NCBI GenBank assembly: GCA_019188255.1
Contig: JAETXT010000001.1
Coordinates: 7,130,001 to 7,194,000, forward strand
Direction: 5' to 3'
Length of the DNA: 64,000 bases
Source of the DNA: Verticillium longisporum
Lineage: Eukaryota; Ascomycota; Sordariomycetes; Glomerellales; Plectosphaerellaceae
The notes below the pieces were generated by a model, which was not told where the DNA came from, ran no database searches, and saw only the letters and a list, made by a program, of their open reading frames with translations. Shown here piece after piece: positions 31,118 through 42,900 of this stretch (position 1 is its first letter; the number at the start of each line of letters is the position of its first letter). Position numbers and translations under genes: made by a program.

Positions 31118-34100
31118 CTACATGTAAAGACTTGCCACGGCCGTAATGTCCCGCTTGATCAGCTCCTGCGCAGCCTGCATCTTCTGGTACAGCTCAGGGT
31201 CGCCAATGATCCTAGCCGCGTTCTTGACCTCGCGGCACGTCTCGTCGAGTCGGGTGATGGTCCTGACAATCGTGCCTTCGAGCACGTCAGTCAGGTCGGT
31301 GATGTTCTTGAAGCTCATGCCACGGGCCCACTCGTACACAACCTCCATCAGGCCGAAACGCGGCCGTGACGTAAAGTCGTTCGAGTCGTCCGTCGACTGG
31401 ATGACCTGATGAATCGTCTGGACATTGTTGATCTTCTCGCTAATGCCGATGATGCTCGGCCTGCCCCTCTCAAGGTTGCCCGCCAACGCCGGCACGCTGA
31501 CTGTCTTCTCCTGGAACACAAAAGCCGAAAGAAGCGCGGCGATTTCGGCCGGCTCGTAGTCCGCGAGCACGTTGTCAAGGATGAGCTCCGTGAGCACCAA
31601 TTCATCGCCTGAATGGATTTCACAGGCTACCTTGCCCTTCAGCAAAATACGAGCGCTGTCGTCAATGAACTGAAGCTCCTTGAGGACGAGGACGCGCTGC
31701 TCGTAGTCGGGAAGCAGCTGGAGGTTCTGGTTGGACAGCGACAGCTGCAACTGGGCGATATGGTCCTTGATGAGCCACTGGTCGTGACACATGGCGAACT
31801 GCATAAGTGTTAGCGGCAGAGCAAAAAGGGTTGAACGCATTATCACCACGTACGTGCTTGACAAAATTGTGGCACTCGAGCGCAGGCGAGTGGGAAGCAG
31901 TGCGAACAGCCTCTTGACGCTTTTCAATGATCTCCTGGAGTGCGAGGTTCCTAATCTTGGCAAGATCGACCTCGTCCCAAAGATCATCCCAGCCACTGCA
32001 AAGAGCGTGCAGCCTGCCCTTTGCCTTTTGGTACTCTTCACCCCCCTGGAAGATATCGGGCACGATGCCCTTCGTGGTATAGCGAGTCAGACACTCCACG
32101 TCAGCAATAGGAACGTGAAGAGTCTTGACCTGCATCTGCTTCTTGTGCTGTGGAAGGGGAGTGAGGTATTTGCGGAAGGCAGGGATAAAGGGCAGCAGGT
32201 CTGTCGAGTCGCGGGTCTCGCGGAGTGTTCGGAGCTCACAGACGTGAAGTGTTGCGCCACTGGAGGAGCCCTTGACACTTGCACCGTCGGCGAGGAGGAT
32301 ACCCGGGGTGCGAACACCATCCTTGTTGTAGATGATCAGGCGTGCCTGGCTAAACATCTTGCGACCAATCGGCAGCTTGACCAGTGCGGAGTAGAGGCTT
32401 GTGGTCAGCTCTTTGAAATCCTGGGATGCCTGATGGCACACGTCCATGACCTTATCCTTGTCGCAAGTGTCACAAGAGTCACGCTTGATCTTCGCCAAGC
32501 CGGCCTCAGAGACCTTGACTGCCTTCTCGTGCTCAGGAAGCAATTGCTGAGTGGCGTGTTCCGAGAAACTGCGTTTGATCATCTCCTCGATCTTGAGGGC
32601 CTCCACTCGCAGCAGGTTGAGTATCATGTTATAAGTTAGACGGAATTGAGAGCGCAGCTTAGACGCCTCGCCTAGAATCATCTTCTGTAGCTCAACCACG
32701 GGAGGTACCTCGTCGGAGGTTCCTGGCGGCACAATGATAACCGAACCGACGGGGTCAAGACCCCGGCGTCCAGCTCGACCGGCCATCTGCGTGTACTCTC
32801 CGGGGAGAAGGTTGCGGAACGAGTGTCCATCGTGCTTGCGGTAGCCGGAGAAAACGACAGTCCTCGTAGGTAGGTTGAGACCCATGGCAAAAGTCTCCGT
32901 GGCGAAGAGAACCTTGACCAAGGTCTGAGCGAACAGAATCTCGACAACCTCCTTAACAATGGGAAGCAGACCACCATGATGGACAGCGATGCCACGAGAT
33001 AAGAGCTCACGAAGCCGGATGATTTGTGGTAGTTGACGATCCTCCGGCTTAAGCCGAGCAACCGACTTCTCGATCGTCATGTGAATGGCACTTTTCTCGG
33101 ATGCTGTGCAGAAATCCTGGTTGCTGAGCGCATCGGCATTTTGCTCGCACCGCTTCTTCGAGAAGACGAAGATACAAGCGGGCAGCAGCGTGTTCTTCTT
33201 GAGGAACTGGACGAGATGGACCCAGATGTTCTTGTCTTGAGCAGCAGATGCGAATCCACTTCGTCCACCACGGCCCATGTGCCCTGGTGCATGGCTCGCA
33301 CGGGGAGGACCACCGCGACCTCTCTGTTGACCACCGCCTCCGCCTCGCTGGCCTCCACCGCCCCTCTGGCCGCCGCGCTGAGGCCCGCCGCGCTGGCCTC
33401 CTCTCTGACCTCCTCTTGACGGACCGCCGCCGCGAGCGTTGCTGCTGCTCTCGATCTGCTTGGGCTTCTCCTTGCCTTGAAGAGCAGCATTGGCGTCCTT
33501 CCAGCCCTTTTCGCTGAACTTCTTGTCGGCCGTGACGATCTTGTGGATGTCCTTGCCGGCCCATAGGTAGTGTTCCAGGGGTACTGGCCGTTTCGGTGTA
33601 GAGATGACATAGATATCCTTCTGCTTCGTTCGGCCCACCCAAGAGGCAAACTCGTGCGTGTTGGGAACAGTAGCTGACAGCAAGATGAGGGACACATGTT
33701 CCGGGAGCATGATGATGACTTCCTCCCACACGACGCCACGTTCTAGATCGTTGACATAGTGGACTTCGTCGAAAATGACAAACTCGACGTCTCGGATGAG
33801 ATCAGCGCCGCGATACAGCATGGAGCGAAGAATCTCAGTCGTCATGATAAGACAGCTGGCTTCAGGGTTAATCTGAACATCGCCCGTGAGAATACCAACC
33901 TCGTCGAATTCCTGCCGGAAGTCACGGAATTTTTGGTTACTCAACGCTTTGATGGGCGAGGTGTAGATGGCCTTGGTCATGTGCCGAGCAGCCAAGGCTA
34001 TGGCGTACTCGGCAACCACCGTCTTGCCTGCCGACGTGTGGGCCGCCACGAAGACAGAGTCACCATTCTCGAGGTGGTAGATGGCCTCCTTTTGGAACGT

Positions 34101-35078
34101 GTCAAGCTCAAACGGCCAGTCCCTCGCCATGTCGGGCACCAGTTCTCTAAAGTTGGTTATATCCCTGTCGATGTCGACCATGTGCGCCCATTCGCGGCCA
34201 GCCTTTCGCGCACTGGACGCCGCGAGTGTGCCATGTGGTTCGAGGGCAGGAAACTCGACCGGCAGGATGGCATCGATGTCTTCGCCATCGTCCTCCTCAG
34301 GGGTGTCAGCGTCGTCTCCATCGGCCCTGGCGGCCGTCTCTTCATTCTGCGCGTCAGGCGCCCGCTCCGGCTCCTCGTCGAGCTCCTGTTCGACAGCCTT
34401 GGCCTCGTCCTGGTCATTCTTCTTGCTGGAAAAGTTGATACCGCGGCTGAGACCGGGGGCAACCTCGAGAAGGCTGCCGTCGACACCGAGCTTGATGACC
34501 CTCTCGAGCTTGTTCGAGGACCCGGCGTCGACGCCGCTCGTGTGATGCAGCTGGTCCTCGAGCGCTGCAGCCGACTCGACGCCCTCGAGGCCGCCGGGAG
34601 CAAAAGGAAAGAAGCCAGCGGCGCCGCGCACGAATTCGGCCCTGCTAGCGGGTTTTCGGGAGAACGAGGTCGAGTTCTTGGCCGTGGCACTGTTGGCAGG
34701 GACTGTGACGTTCTTGTAGCCGGTGACCCTGCCCTCGAGGCCGTGACGCTGGAACCGGGTCACGGTGCGAGTCTGCGGCGGAGCAAGCCTGAAGAGTTCC
34801 GTGTAGTCGACAGGACAGTCCCAGCGTCTGGTTTCACGTGTCAGCGGGGTATCCTTGGTGGCCGGTGCAAATGCGACATACTGCTGGAGCCGGTTGAGCC
34901 AGTCATTGGAGAAGAAGGTGGATGGCGAGAGGAAGTCCTTCTCCAGACTTCTTTTGAGCTCTGACGAGTCCTGCCTCACACGCTTACGGGGACGTTGCTC
35001 GAATAGAATGTCGTCGATATTGACGTCTTTCTCGTCGAGGCGGAGACCTTGTATGGCCTCGGCCAAGTCTGTCGTCAT
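31118..35078 (-). CDS. SKI2: Ski2-like DExH RNA helicase (antiviral/exosome cofactor)
   Basis: Two exons (35,078-31,854 and 31,798-31,118) separated by a 55-bp intron (GTACGT donor, GCTAAC branch), 1,301 residues, close to yeast Ski2 (about 1,290). Helicase motifs in order: I AHTSAGKT (about residue 344), II DEVH (about 437), III SATVPN, VI QMAGRAGRRG (about 765), then the Ski2/Mtr4 C-terminal helical domain ending with a DSHCT-type region in exon 2. An Arg-Gly-rich insert (about residues 550-612) lies between the two RecA lobes. With Ski3 and Ski8 it feeds mRNA 3' ends to the cytoplasmic exosome. The N-terminal region (about 1-300) is the acidic, weakly conserved part that contacts Ski3/Ski8 in yeast. 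Mtr4 is the alternative, but length and N-terminus favour Ski2. Confidence 0.9.
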
Positions 35079-35821
35079 GATTGGCGAGACTCTCCAAGCT
35101 CAAGATGCTGGATGAGGCTCAGCTGTTCGACGGCCAGAGTGGTATTTGAGTGTTGAGTGGCATGAGCTGAGCTTCAAATCGATGATGGGGCCAACAGGCA
35201 AGAGGAGGGGACCAGAGTGAGATGGAAGGTGGTGCCCTGGTCCAATGACGTGGTGTCGCTTCCGAGCAGCAGCTCATTAGGGCCTGCTCAGTGGTCGAAC
35301 GCGCTATACTCCCCACTGTAGCTCGGCTCTACAACCATTTGCTATGCCAGCCTTGCCAGTGCACCCAGCTCTGGGTATCTGACCTGAGCCATAATTTCTA
35401 TACATTGATCCAAATATTGCCATCCCTCTACGAGGACGTCAGACACATTACAGCGCACGGTTCACAAGAGAGAACCTTGCACACGGCGGGAAAAAAAACA
35501 TAATGTTAGCCAAGCCATATTCTAATAGACTCAAGCAAAAAAGGACTGCAGTCACTCCCTACTGCGTGGCAGCCCGGGCCATTCCTCGTGGTATGGGATG
35601 TGTGTATATGACATAGCAGCATACAAGTACAATTTTCCGCCCGAGTCCAACGGCGCGTCAACGGCCCATTATCGAAGTAGTGCCGTTCGAATGGTCAGGA
35701 AAACCTCAATTCCAAGGCTCCCAAAATACGCCAGCGATTCTTCTTCCCAAGCCAACTACTCCTCTCTTTCCCTTTGTGCCTCTCTCGCCCTCTCCGCATT
35801 CCACGTGTATTCACCTCCTTC
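35079..35821. other. SKI2 upstream / PDB1 downstream region
   Basis: Holds the SKI2 promoter and the PDB1 3' end. CT-rich stretches at 35,750-35,820 lie just behind the PDB1 stop. No additional gene. Confidence 0.5.
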
Positions 35822-37126
35822 TTACAGCTTCAGCATCTTGGCGATGTAGTCCTCGATCAGGGGCTCGGTGGGGAAGGACATCTCCTCGAGACCCTGGGCG
35901 TAGGGCGTGGGGACCTCAGCACCGGTGACACGCTGAGCGGGGGCGTGGAGGTAGTCAAAGGCGTACTCCATGGTGAGGGCGAGGATCTCGGAGCCGACAC
36001 CGAAGGCGGGGTAGCCGGACTCGACGCACAGCAGGCGGCCCGTCTTCTTGACCGACTTGACAATCGACTCAATGTCGAGGGGCTTGACGGAGCGCAGGTT
36101 GATGACCTCGCACTGGACGCCGTACTTCTTCTTGATGTTCTCGGCGGCGACGAGCGACTGGCCGACGCAGCGGGACAGGGTGACGATGGTCAGGTCAGAG
36201 CCGGCACGCTCAATCTTGGCCTTGCCGAAGGGGATGACAAAGTCGTCCTTCTGGGCGGCCTCGGACATGGGGAAGGTCTGGCCGTACAGCAGCTCGTTCT
36301 CGAGAACGACGACGGGGTTGGGGTCGCGAATGGCGGCCTTCATGAGACCCTTGGCGTCCTCGGCGCTCCAGGGGAGACAACCTTGAGGCCGGGAATGCTG
36401 CCATACCACGCAGAGTAGTCCTGCGAGTGCTGCGCACCAACACCGGCGGCGAAGCCGTTGGGGCCGCGGAAGGTGATGTTGCAGGGCTGAATGCCACCGG
36501 ACATGTAGAGAGTCTTGGCCGCCGAGTTGACAATCTGGTCAATGGCCTGCATGGCAAAGTTGAAGGTCATGAACTCGCACTATAGAAAGACGTGGTCAGC
36601 AGGCGGACAAAAGCAAATGCGCAACTCGGGGCGCGGACCATCGAACCCGCCAACGTGTCCCAGCCCGAGCCGGAGCGACACGCAGGCTGTGTTCGACACA
36701 CAGGCTACCGCATCATGGCAATTCTTCCGGGGCAGAGTCAATGCTTACCACAGGGTGCAGGCCGCTGAGGGCGGCACCAACGGCGAGACCGCAGAAGCCG
36801 GACTCCGTGATCGGCGTGTCGATGACCCTCTTGTCGCCGAAGCGGTCCAGGAGGCCCTTGGTAACCTTGTACGCGCCGTTGTACTGTGCGACCTCCTCTC
36901 CGAGGACGAAGACCTTCTCGTTGGACTCGAGCTCCTCCGCGAGGGCCTCGTTGAGGGCCTCACGGACAGTGTAGTCCTTGCTGCCCTTGGCGTCGGCATA
37001 CGTCCTCGTCTGGGCGGCGAAAGAGGGGAATCGAGCGGCGGCAGAGAGCTGGAAGGCAGAGGGACGAAGGGCGGCGGCTCTCGTAGAGGCGGCCTGGCGG
37101 GTGGCGGGCCGGAAAAGTCGGGTCAT
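35822..37126 (-). CDS. PDB1: Pyruvate dehydrogenase E1 beta subunit (frame broken by a 1-nt gap)
   Basis: Exon 1 is 37,126-36,749, intron 36,748-36,580 (GTAAGC..ATAG), exon 2 is 36,579-35,822, for about 378 residues (yeast Pdb1 366). Thiamine-diphosphate-dependent decarboxylation of pyruvate in the mitochondrial matrix, with E1 alpha. The N-terminus ([20 protein letters not shown]) is an Arg/Ala-rich presequence without acidic residues. Hallmarks: [56 protein letters not shown]. At 36,371-36,374 (GGGG on the plus strand) the frame shifts by one: before it reads LKVVSP, after it [18 protein letters not shown] in another frame. One missing G restores a normal protein. As this enzyme is central, an assembly error is the likely reason. 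Confidence 0.93.
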
Positions 37127-38076
37127 CTTGTAACGAGCTTCGGGGGGTTGTGTGGTTGCTGTGCGAATTGACTTTGGCGGCAGCTGCGGAATCTCGAGGG
37201 CAAACACGAGATGGGAAGGAAGATGATGCGAATGATGGAAATGAAAGCCCCAAGGGTGGAACACAAACACCGGCCGACGACGAGAGGATGAAAGGTCCAA
37301 AGGGAGGAGGGGGTCGGGTTGAATTGCGGAAGGATAGAGGACGAGACGAGAATGGAGCTGTCGAGGGAATTTCGGAGGCGGTCCTTCTCGCAGCGAGAGC
37401 AGCTTTTTTGCTTAGCTTTCCGGGTCGTCCCCAACTTTTTCGACGCAGCGACAGTCCGTTGAATTGCAGCGGACCTCTCAGTGCCTGCACGCACCAACTT
37501 CCAGCGCCTGGGCTGGCTTCGTTGGGGGAGACAGGGAGGCCGGGGGCAGCGACCTAGTCCTAATGGGGGAAGGCGCTATCCGATTCCTATCGCCTTATGT
37601 AAGGCGGAACACGGGCAATCCAATCGTCGACACCCGTTTGTCTCCGATTGCGCCCGTCTGTCTCCGCTCACTGTGTCTACATTGGCTGCCCTTGGTTGGC
37701 CTGCCATGCACTCCTGCGCCCCCTGAGCACAGCATCAGCAGCAAGTGCCTCACTACAGATACTGCTCTGGTGTGCATGTATGACACGACGCGTTGTATAC
37801 TATGGGACTTTATCACGACGATTGAAATTAACCCAACTGTTCAATCATGTATTGTCGAATCTATGATACAATGAAAAAATAGTCCTGAACCCCCTCTTTT
37901 TCTTTTGCGAGGCAGACGTGTGGGCTGGACATGAAATTAAATCGTATAGTCAAGTACGCCGAGCCTCTCGCTCACGCTGCTGCCCCTCATGTTTAATGCC
38001 ACTCCCTTGCCTTACGCATTAGCATCATAAAAAAGCCCCAACTCCTGCTCCTTCGCTCAACCGGTGATGAGCTGAT
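37127..38076. other. PDB1 upstream / ERG6 downstream region
   Basis: PDB1 leader and promoter (CT-rich on the minus strand at 37,130-37,450), then the ERG6 3' end. No gene recognised. Confidence 0.5.
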
Positions 38077-39405
38077 CTAGTTCTCAGGCTTCTTCGCAAC
38101 CATGAGGTACATGGGCGTGAAGAGGTGCTTCTTGCCACCAGCGGCCAAGCAGTCGGCTGCCAGGCCCAGGCTGTCCGCCGTCTTCTTGGTGCCAGCAGGC
38201 GCCAGCTTGATCATCTCGAGGAAGCCGGCCGTGTTGTGCGCAATGAAGCGACCCCACTTGGTCATGCGAGCAATCGTGAAGAAGTCAAAGGCGTACTGGA
38301 GGTAGGACAGGTCGCCGGCCATGGGCCACCACCAGGGGTACTCATCGTCGCCCGCCGCGAGATCCTCATTCATGATCATCTCGAAACCAGCCGCCTTCAT
38401 GGCAGCAAGAGCCTCATCGACCTTGCACATGTTGGCAATGCCGTCACCCTGCTCAATGCCGAGACGGATCTCACGGTGCTCGAGGTTGTCGTTGTCGTAC
38501 TCGTCAGTCATGAGCCACTCATACACGCCAAAGACACCGCCGGGCTTCAGGACACGGAAGATCTCGCTGTAGATGCCCTCGAGGGTGGGGGCGTGCACCG
38601 TCGCCTCAATGGCGTAGACGGCATCGAAGGAGTTGTCAGGGAACGACATTTGCTGAAAGAGAGACGACGTTAGCACCGACTGAACAGGAGATCAAGCAAG
38701 AATAGAATCTCGGCTTACCATGAAGTCACCCTTGACAAAGTCGAGCTGGCCGGAAAGGCCCTCCTTCGCGGCGTAGTGCGTGGCGCGGTCGATCTGGTAG
38801 TCGTTGTTGTTGAGGCCGGTAATGTGAGCGCCAGTGAACTTGGCAATCTCACGGGCAGGGCCACCAACACCGCATCCGACGTCGAGAACCTTCATGCCGC
38901 GCTTAATGTTGATGCAGTGAGCGAGGTAGTGCTCGTGACGGGCGATGGCCTGGTAGAAAGGCTCGCCCTTGGTGAAGCGGCAGAAGTGGAAGGACTGGCC
39001 CCAGCCGTACTCGTACAGGTCGGTCGCCAGGTTGTAGTAGCTGCGCGGAAACAAGTGTCAGACGGTTGCTGGCATGTGCACATGAACAGGCGAGTACTCA
39101 CTGTCTTGTCAGAGTCGCGTACTCGGCTTGGCGGGCCTTTGTTCTTGTTAGTCTTTGGAAATGCGCCCCAGGGGTTCGAGGTCTCAGCATACAGCCCTCT
39201 GCTCAGGGGTCTCGTCCTTGGCCGCCTGGTTGTCCCAGTGCTTGAAGTACTCGTCGACAGCGGCCTTCTTCGCGTCGCTGCCCTTGCTGAACATGGCGGC
39301 GATACCGCCCTTGGCCTGCGCAGACTTGCCGTGGAGCGCCTTGTTGAAGTCGGCATCGCGCTTGTGGTCCTCGCGCTCGAGCTTGTCAATAGTGGAAGGG
39401 GCCAT
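38077..39405 (-). CDS. ERG6: Sterol 24-C-methyltransferase
   Basis: Four exons: 39,405-39,193, 39,136-39,102 (35 bp), 39,040-38,719, 38,652-38,077, for 381 residues, the usual ERG6 length. Methylates zymosterol at C-24 with S-adenosylmethionine in ergosterol synthesis, on ER and lipid droplets. Seen: [20 protein letters not shown] (the ERG6 signature before the fold), SAM motif [30 protein letters not shown], and AIEATVHAP. The C-terminal sterol-methyltransferase domain carries WWWPM and ends MVAKKPEN. All junctions agree in phase, and CTAAC sits before the short exon. Divergent from SLT11. Confidence 0.95.
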
Positions 39406-40147
39406 GTTGAAGGTGGGGGTTATCGGCAAAAGCGGCTTGCAATGGCAAGTGTGTTGAACTAGGAGGAGGCAAGAAGAAATTGAGACGCGGCTTGAATGGA
39501 GATGGAAGAGGGGCAAAGGGGTAGACGGCGTGGTGAACCTTATGGAGGGACAGAGCTTTTATTTGAGATTGTTCCTCTAGTACAAGGCGGCGTACTCAAA
39601 TTTCGGGGAGCCGACTCTCAGGAGCCAAACGGGAAAATGTTCCCACCCGCAGCCAATCTGCCAATCTGGCAATGGCATGTACATGAAGGCCATGATTGGC
39701 CAATTGCGGGGCGCGCCCGATCGCTTGGGCAGGCGGTGAGGAGACCGCCTGTTCGGACAACCAAAAGGGGTCCTGGTACTCTGCCAACGCGAATACGAAT
39801 TCGAATGGGGTCCTTGGGCCTGGGTATTGGTTGCATGTGATGCCTGTGGCTGGCCGCGTGTAGAACGAAGGCGCGCATGAGTAAACACTTCTGAGTCAGC
39901 AAGACTGAATGCGCTCTCACGTGCTAAGTACTGATTAGATAGCGAACTGCGGCTTGAGGGGCGAATTCAATAAGGCTGATCCAAGAATTTCCAATCCGCA
40001 TCAGGCTGCCTCACTTCACCAGCCACCGCAGTGACCTCACTCACGCTGGTCCGCATCACACGCCACGACAGTACACGACCACTTGTGCGCGTCTTTATCC
40101 GGCTGTTTTCCACCTTTAAACATCCGTCGAATGCACGCGCCAACGAC
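39406..40147. promoter_or_regulatory. Bidirectional ERG6/SLT11 promoter region
   Basis: 742 bp between divergent start codons. CT-rich tracts flank both ends. I did not recognise a specific sterol-response motif with confidence. Confidence 0.5.
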
Positions 40148-41350
40148 ATGCCGCCTCAGATCAAACAGGACCTCAACCGCTCTGGTTGGGAGTCTACTGA
40201 CTTTCCGTCCGTATGCGAAAGCTGCCTTCCCGACAACCCATATGTTAAGATGCTGAAGGAAGACTACGGCGCCGAGTGCAAACTTGTAGGTCAATATTGT
40301 GTCTTGACCCTGGTATTCTGCTTACTGACTCTGCCACTGCAGTGTACGCGACCCTTTACCGTCTTCAGCTGGAGCGCCGACCGCGCCCACGGTCGCAAAA
40401 AGAGGACGAACATCTGCTTGACGTGCGCACGACTCAAGAACTGCTGTCAGACATGCATGCTCGATCTCTCCTTCGGCCTACCAATCGTCGTTCGAGACGC
40501 TGCCCTGAAAATGGTGGCACCCGGTCCCTCCTCCGACATCAACAGGGAGTACTTTGCGCAAAATAACGAGCAAGCAATCGAAGAGGGCCGCGCTGGCGTC
40601 GAAGAGTATGAGAAGACTGACGAAAAGGCGCGCGAGCTCTTGCGCCGACTAGCGACAAGTAAGCCGTACTTCAGGAAAGGCAAGGCCATTGAGGGTGCGG
40701 ACGCGGGGGGCCAAGGGGGGTCATCTAGAGGGGGAGACCCTGCGGTAGGTGCCGGCGTGGGCGGTGCTGGTCCGATTCGCACCCGGGACTCGAGAGCCGC
40801 GGCTGCGGCAGGCGCCGGGCCTGGAGGCAGAGGGGAACAGGCGCATCCCAGGGCTGCGCAGCTGCCTCCCGGCCCTCAGGTCTGGATGCCACCTCAAGAT
40901 AACAACATCATGTCGCTCTTTGTGACGGGTGACGAGGACGCCCTGCCAGAACACAAGTTCAGGGACTTCTTCAATGCCCATGGCAAGATCAAGAGTTTGA
41001 TCTGCTCACACATGTCGCATTGCGCCTTTGTCAACTACGAAACGCGCGAAGGTGCCGAGAGGGCTGCAGCAGAGTGTAAGGGGCGCGCCGTCATTGCAGG
41101 TTGTCCGCTCAGGGTCCGTTGGGGTGTGCCCAAGGCCATCGGTACCATGGACAAGGAGCAGCGCGGACAGATGCTCAGGGATGGTCGCCAGATACAGGGA
41201 GGGGCGAGAAAAGCAGGGCAGCAGGGTGGCCAGAAGCAGCTTAGGGGCGGCGGAGGCGCAGACGAGGGCGAGAGCAGCCACGGCGCAGTCGCGGCGCCTC
41301 CTCCCGGAGCCGACGACGGGCCCCAGTATGCCAGTCTGGCGGGCGAGTGA
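40148..41350 (+). CDS. SLT11: Pre-mRNA splicing factor Slt11/Ecm2 (RBM22 family)
   Basis: Exons 40,148-40,285 and 40,343-41,350, for 381 residues. The 57-bp intron is a multiple of three and has no stop, so a naive reading fuses it into the protein. Its GTAGGT/CTGCAG ends and the fit to the family argue for splicing. N-terminal zinc-finger pairs (CESC, CKLC, CLTC, CCQTC) form the RBM22 fold. The middle is a low-complexity Gly/Ala region (about 190-250). A single RRM follows (SLFVTGDEDALPEHKF to GCPLRVRWGVPK), then a Gly/Gln-rich tail. It acts in the spliceosome at the U2/U6 helix during activation. Confidence 0.92.
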   Translation: MPPQIKQDLNRSGWESTDFPSVCESCLPDNPYVKMLKEDYGAECKLVGQYCVLTLVFCLLTLPLQCTRPFTVFSWSADRAHGRKKRTNICLTCARLKNCCQTCMLDLSFGLPIVVRDAALKMVAPGPSSDINREYFAQNNEQAIEEGRAGVEEYEKTDEKARELLRRLATSKPYFRKGKAIEGADAGGQGGSSRGGDPAVGAGVGGAGPIRTRDSRAAAAAGAGPGGRGEQAHPRAAQLPPGPQVWMPPQDNNIMSLFVTGDEDALPEHKFRDFFNAHGKIKSLICSHMSHCAFVNYETREGAERAAAECKGRAVIAGCPLRVRWGVPKAIGTMDKEQRGQMLRDGRQIQGGARKAGQQGGQKQLRGGGGADEGESSHGAVAAPPPGADDGPQYASLAGE

Positions 41351-41556
41351 TCGAATGGTAAAAGAATTGTAATTAACTGGTCACGGCGGAGTTTGGAGTT
41401 TGAGCGCAGCATGGATGGCCAGGATCAGGCCGCTTAGGGTCAGCCTTATGGCAGCAAGTGAACTGAGAATTCATGGTATCGTTTTACAGGGTATCATCAT
41501 CTGTTGTACAGCAGAACGGGAAACGAGTCCCTCCCTTTTCCTTCGCAAACCACCTT

Positions 41557-41995
41557 TCAGCCTTGGCAGCAGCCTCCGGAAGCCTTGCCCTGTCCTGCAG
41601 TCTTGATCGAGTCGTTATCGCCCCTCTCTGTGTCCTTGTGAATCCGAAGCTCTGCGGTGTCGTCAGCATTAGTACAACCGGCAGACCATGCACCCATTAC
41701 TCACTGAAGCTGTCATTGCCCTGAGCTTGACCCTGAACAAGGTTGTGCCTCAAGAATTTGGCCACCTCCTCGGCCTTCTGAATCATCGGTTGGATCGTGG
41801 GGTCGTTGGCGGGAAGGGTCGACTTCTCGCGGAAGTTGTCGCGGATCTGCTGCCGAGCTGCAGCGAGCACGGGAGCATCGCCTAGGGTCAAAGAGTCAGC
41901 AGGCGCCCCGCGAACTGTCCAATGGGTTAATTCGTACCTTGGAAGGCAATGTTGGCGGCCCGCCACAGATTCCGATACGCTACAAGGGCCGTCAT
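41557..41995 (-). CDS. MZM1: Mzm1, LYR-type complex III assembly factor
   Basis: Three exons: 41,995-41,938, 41,881-41,705, 41,651-41,557, for 109 residues (yeast 123). Exon 1 encodes MTALVAYRNLWRAANIAFQ with an LYR-like motif (AYRNLWR). Exon 2 holds the helical core (AAARQQIRDNF, KAEEVAKFLRHNLVQGQ). Exon 3, which a simple ORF view misses, encodes LRIHKDTERGDND, matching the conserved IHKDTE.GDN tail of the family. Donors and acceptors are canonical (GTACGA..CCTAG; GTGAGT..CGCAG with a TACTAAT branch site). It is a matrix chaperone stabilising the Rieske iron-sulfur protein before insertion into complex III. Convergent with SLT11. Confidence 0.88.
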
Positions 41996-42346
41996 GTCTG
42001 CGGTTGGGTCTGGACATAAGGGTTCATAGACTTTTCGAAACTGCCGGTACAACTTAAAACTCGTAGACAGCCAGTGGCGTGAACAAGACGATATGGTAAG
42101 CAATCACGTGATTCACCCGGACCCCCTGCGGATCGGCTTGGTGATGAAGCAGAAAACGGCTACTGCTCTGGGAAACTTAGTCGAAGGGCTTTTCTATGGA
42201 CCGCATCATGAAATATGTACTCGGGTCGAAAGTATTCATAGAATGACATACATGAACAGCATCACAATGGCTGGAACGTAGAAGGGCTAAGCACTAGGCA
42301 TCTTCTTGTGAAATAATAAGCCTTGCTTGTGAGTTGTTCTCTCAAA

Positions 42347-42420
42347 GGTCGGTTAGCTCAGTTGGTTAGAGCGTGGTACTAATAATGCCAAGGTCATGAG
42401 TTCGACCCTCATACTGACCA
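42347..42420 (+). tRNA. tRNA-Ile (anticodon AAT), no intron
   Basis: Cloverleaf can be folded: acceptor GGTCGGT pairs with ACTGACC (one G-U), D arm GCTC..GAGC, anticodon stem TGGTA/TGCCA with loop CTAATAA (anticodon AAT at 42,381-42,383), T arm with GTTCGAC. Discriminator A. AAT (inosine-modified to IAU) is the main isoleucine tRNA of fungi. Confidence 0.95.
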
Positions 42421-42900
42421 TAACTTTTGCCAGTCTCGACTGTGATCTCAGTCTTTTGCTTGATTATTGCAAAATATGCCGTGACCAGAACGACAAGTTA
42501 TGTCCATCTATGCAGCGTATCAGCGCGTTGCAAGAGGCTCCAAGGCAATACCTGCACGGGGAACACGCCGGTACTGATGACAGGAAGGTGTCTTTGGTCA
42601 GTCGGTCGACTGGGGTCCAACTATACATGCTTTGAACATGTATGTGGACATCACAAGCTTCACTAGGAACTCACCACGACTACTCATTGTCTCATCCATA
42701 AAAGTCATGCAATAATTTGATTCGGACACCTTGTTCACATCACGGTGATGGGCCCAGTATGCACTTAGGCAGCCTGCTCCTTTACCGGGTGTCCCACTCG
42801 TCACCCCACTAAAATTTTCGAGAGGAAAACTTCCCCAAGCTCTGGACGGGAAGAGCCCTTCCCCGACCCAACCGCCAACCCACCATAACCATCATCCACA
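42421..42900. other. ZUO1 upstream region
   Basis: Between the tRNA gene and ZUO1. The last about 100 bp, with CCAACCGCCAACCCACC-like runs, are typical of a fungal leader. Nothing else recognised. Confidence 0.45.

Noticed and set aside
31791..34964. Long plus-strand frames opposite SKI2
   Set aside because: Shadows of a long GC-biased coding exon; composition is that of reversed codons and no domain is visible.
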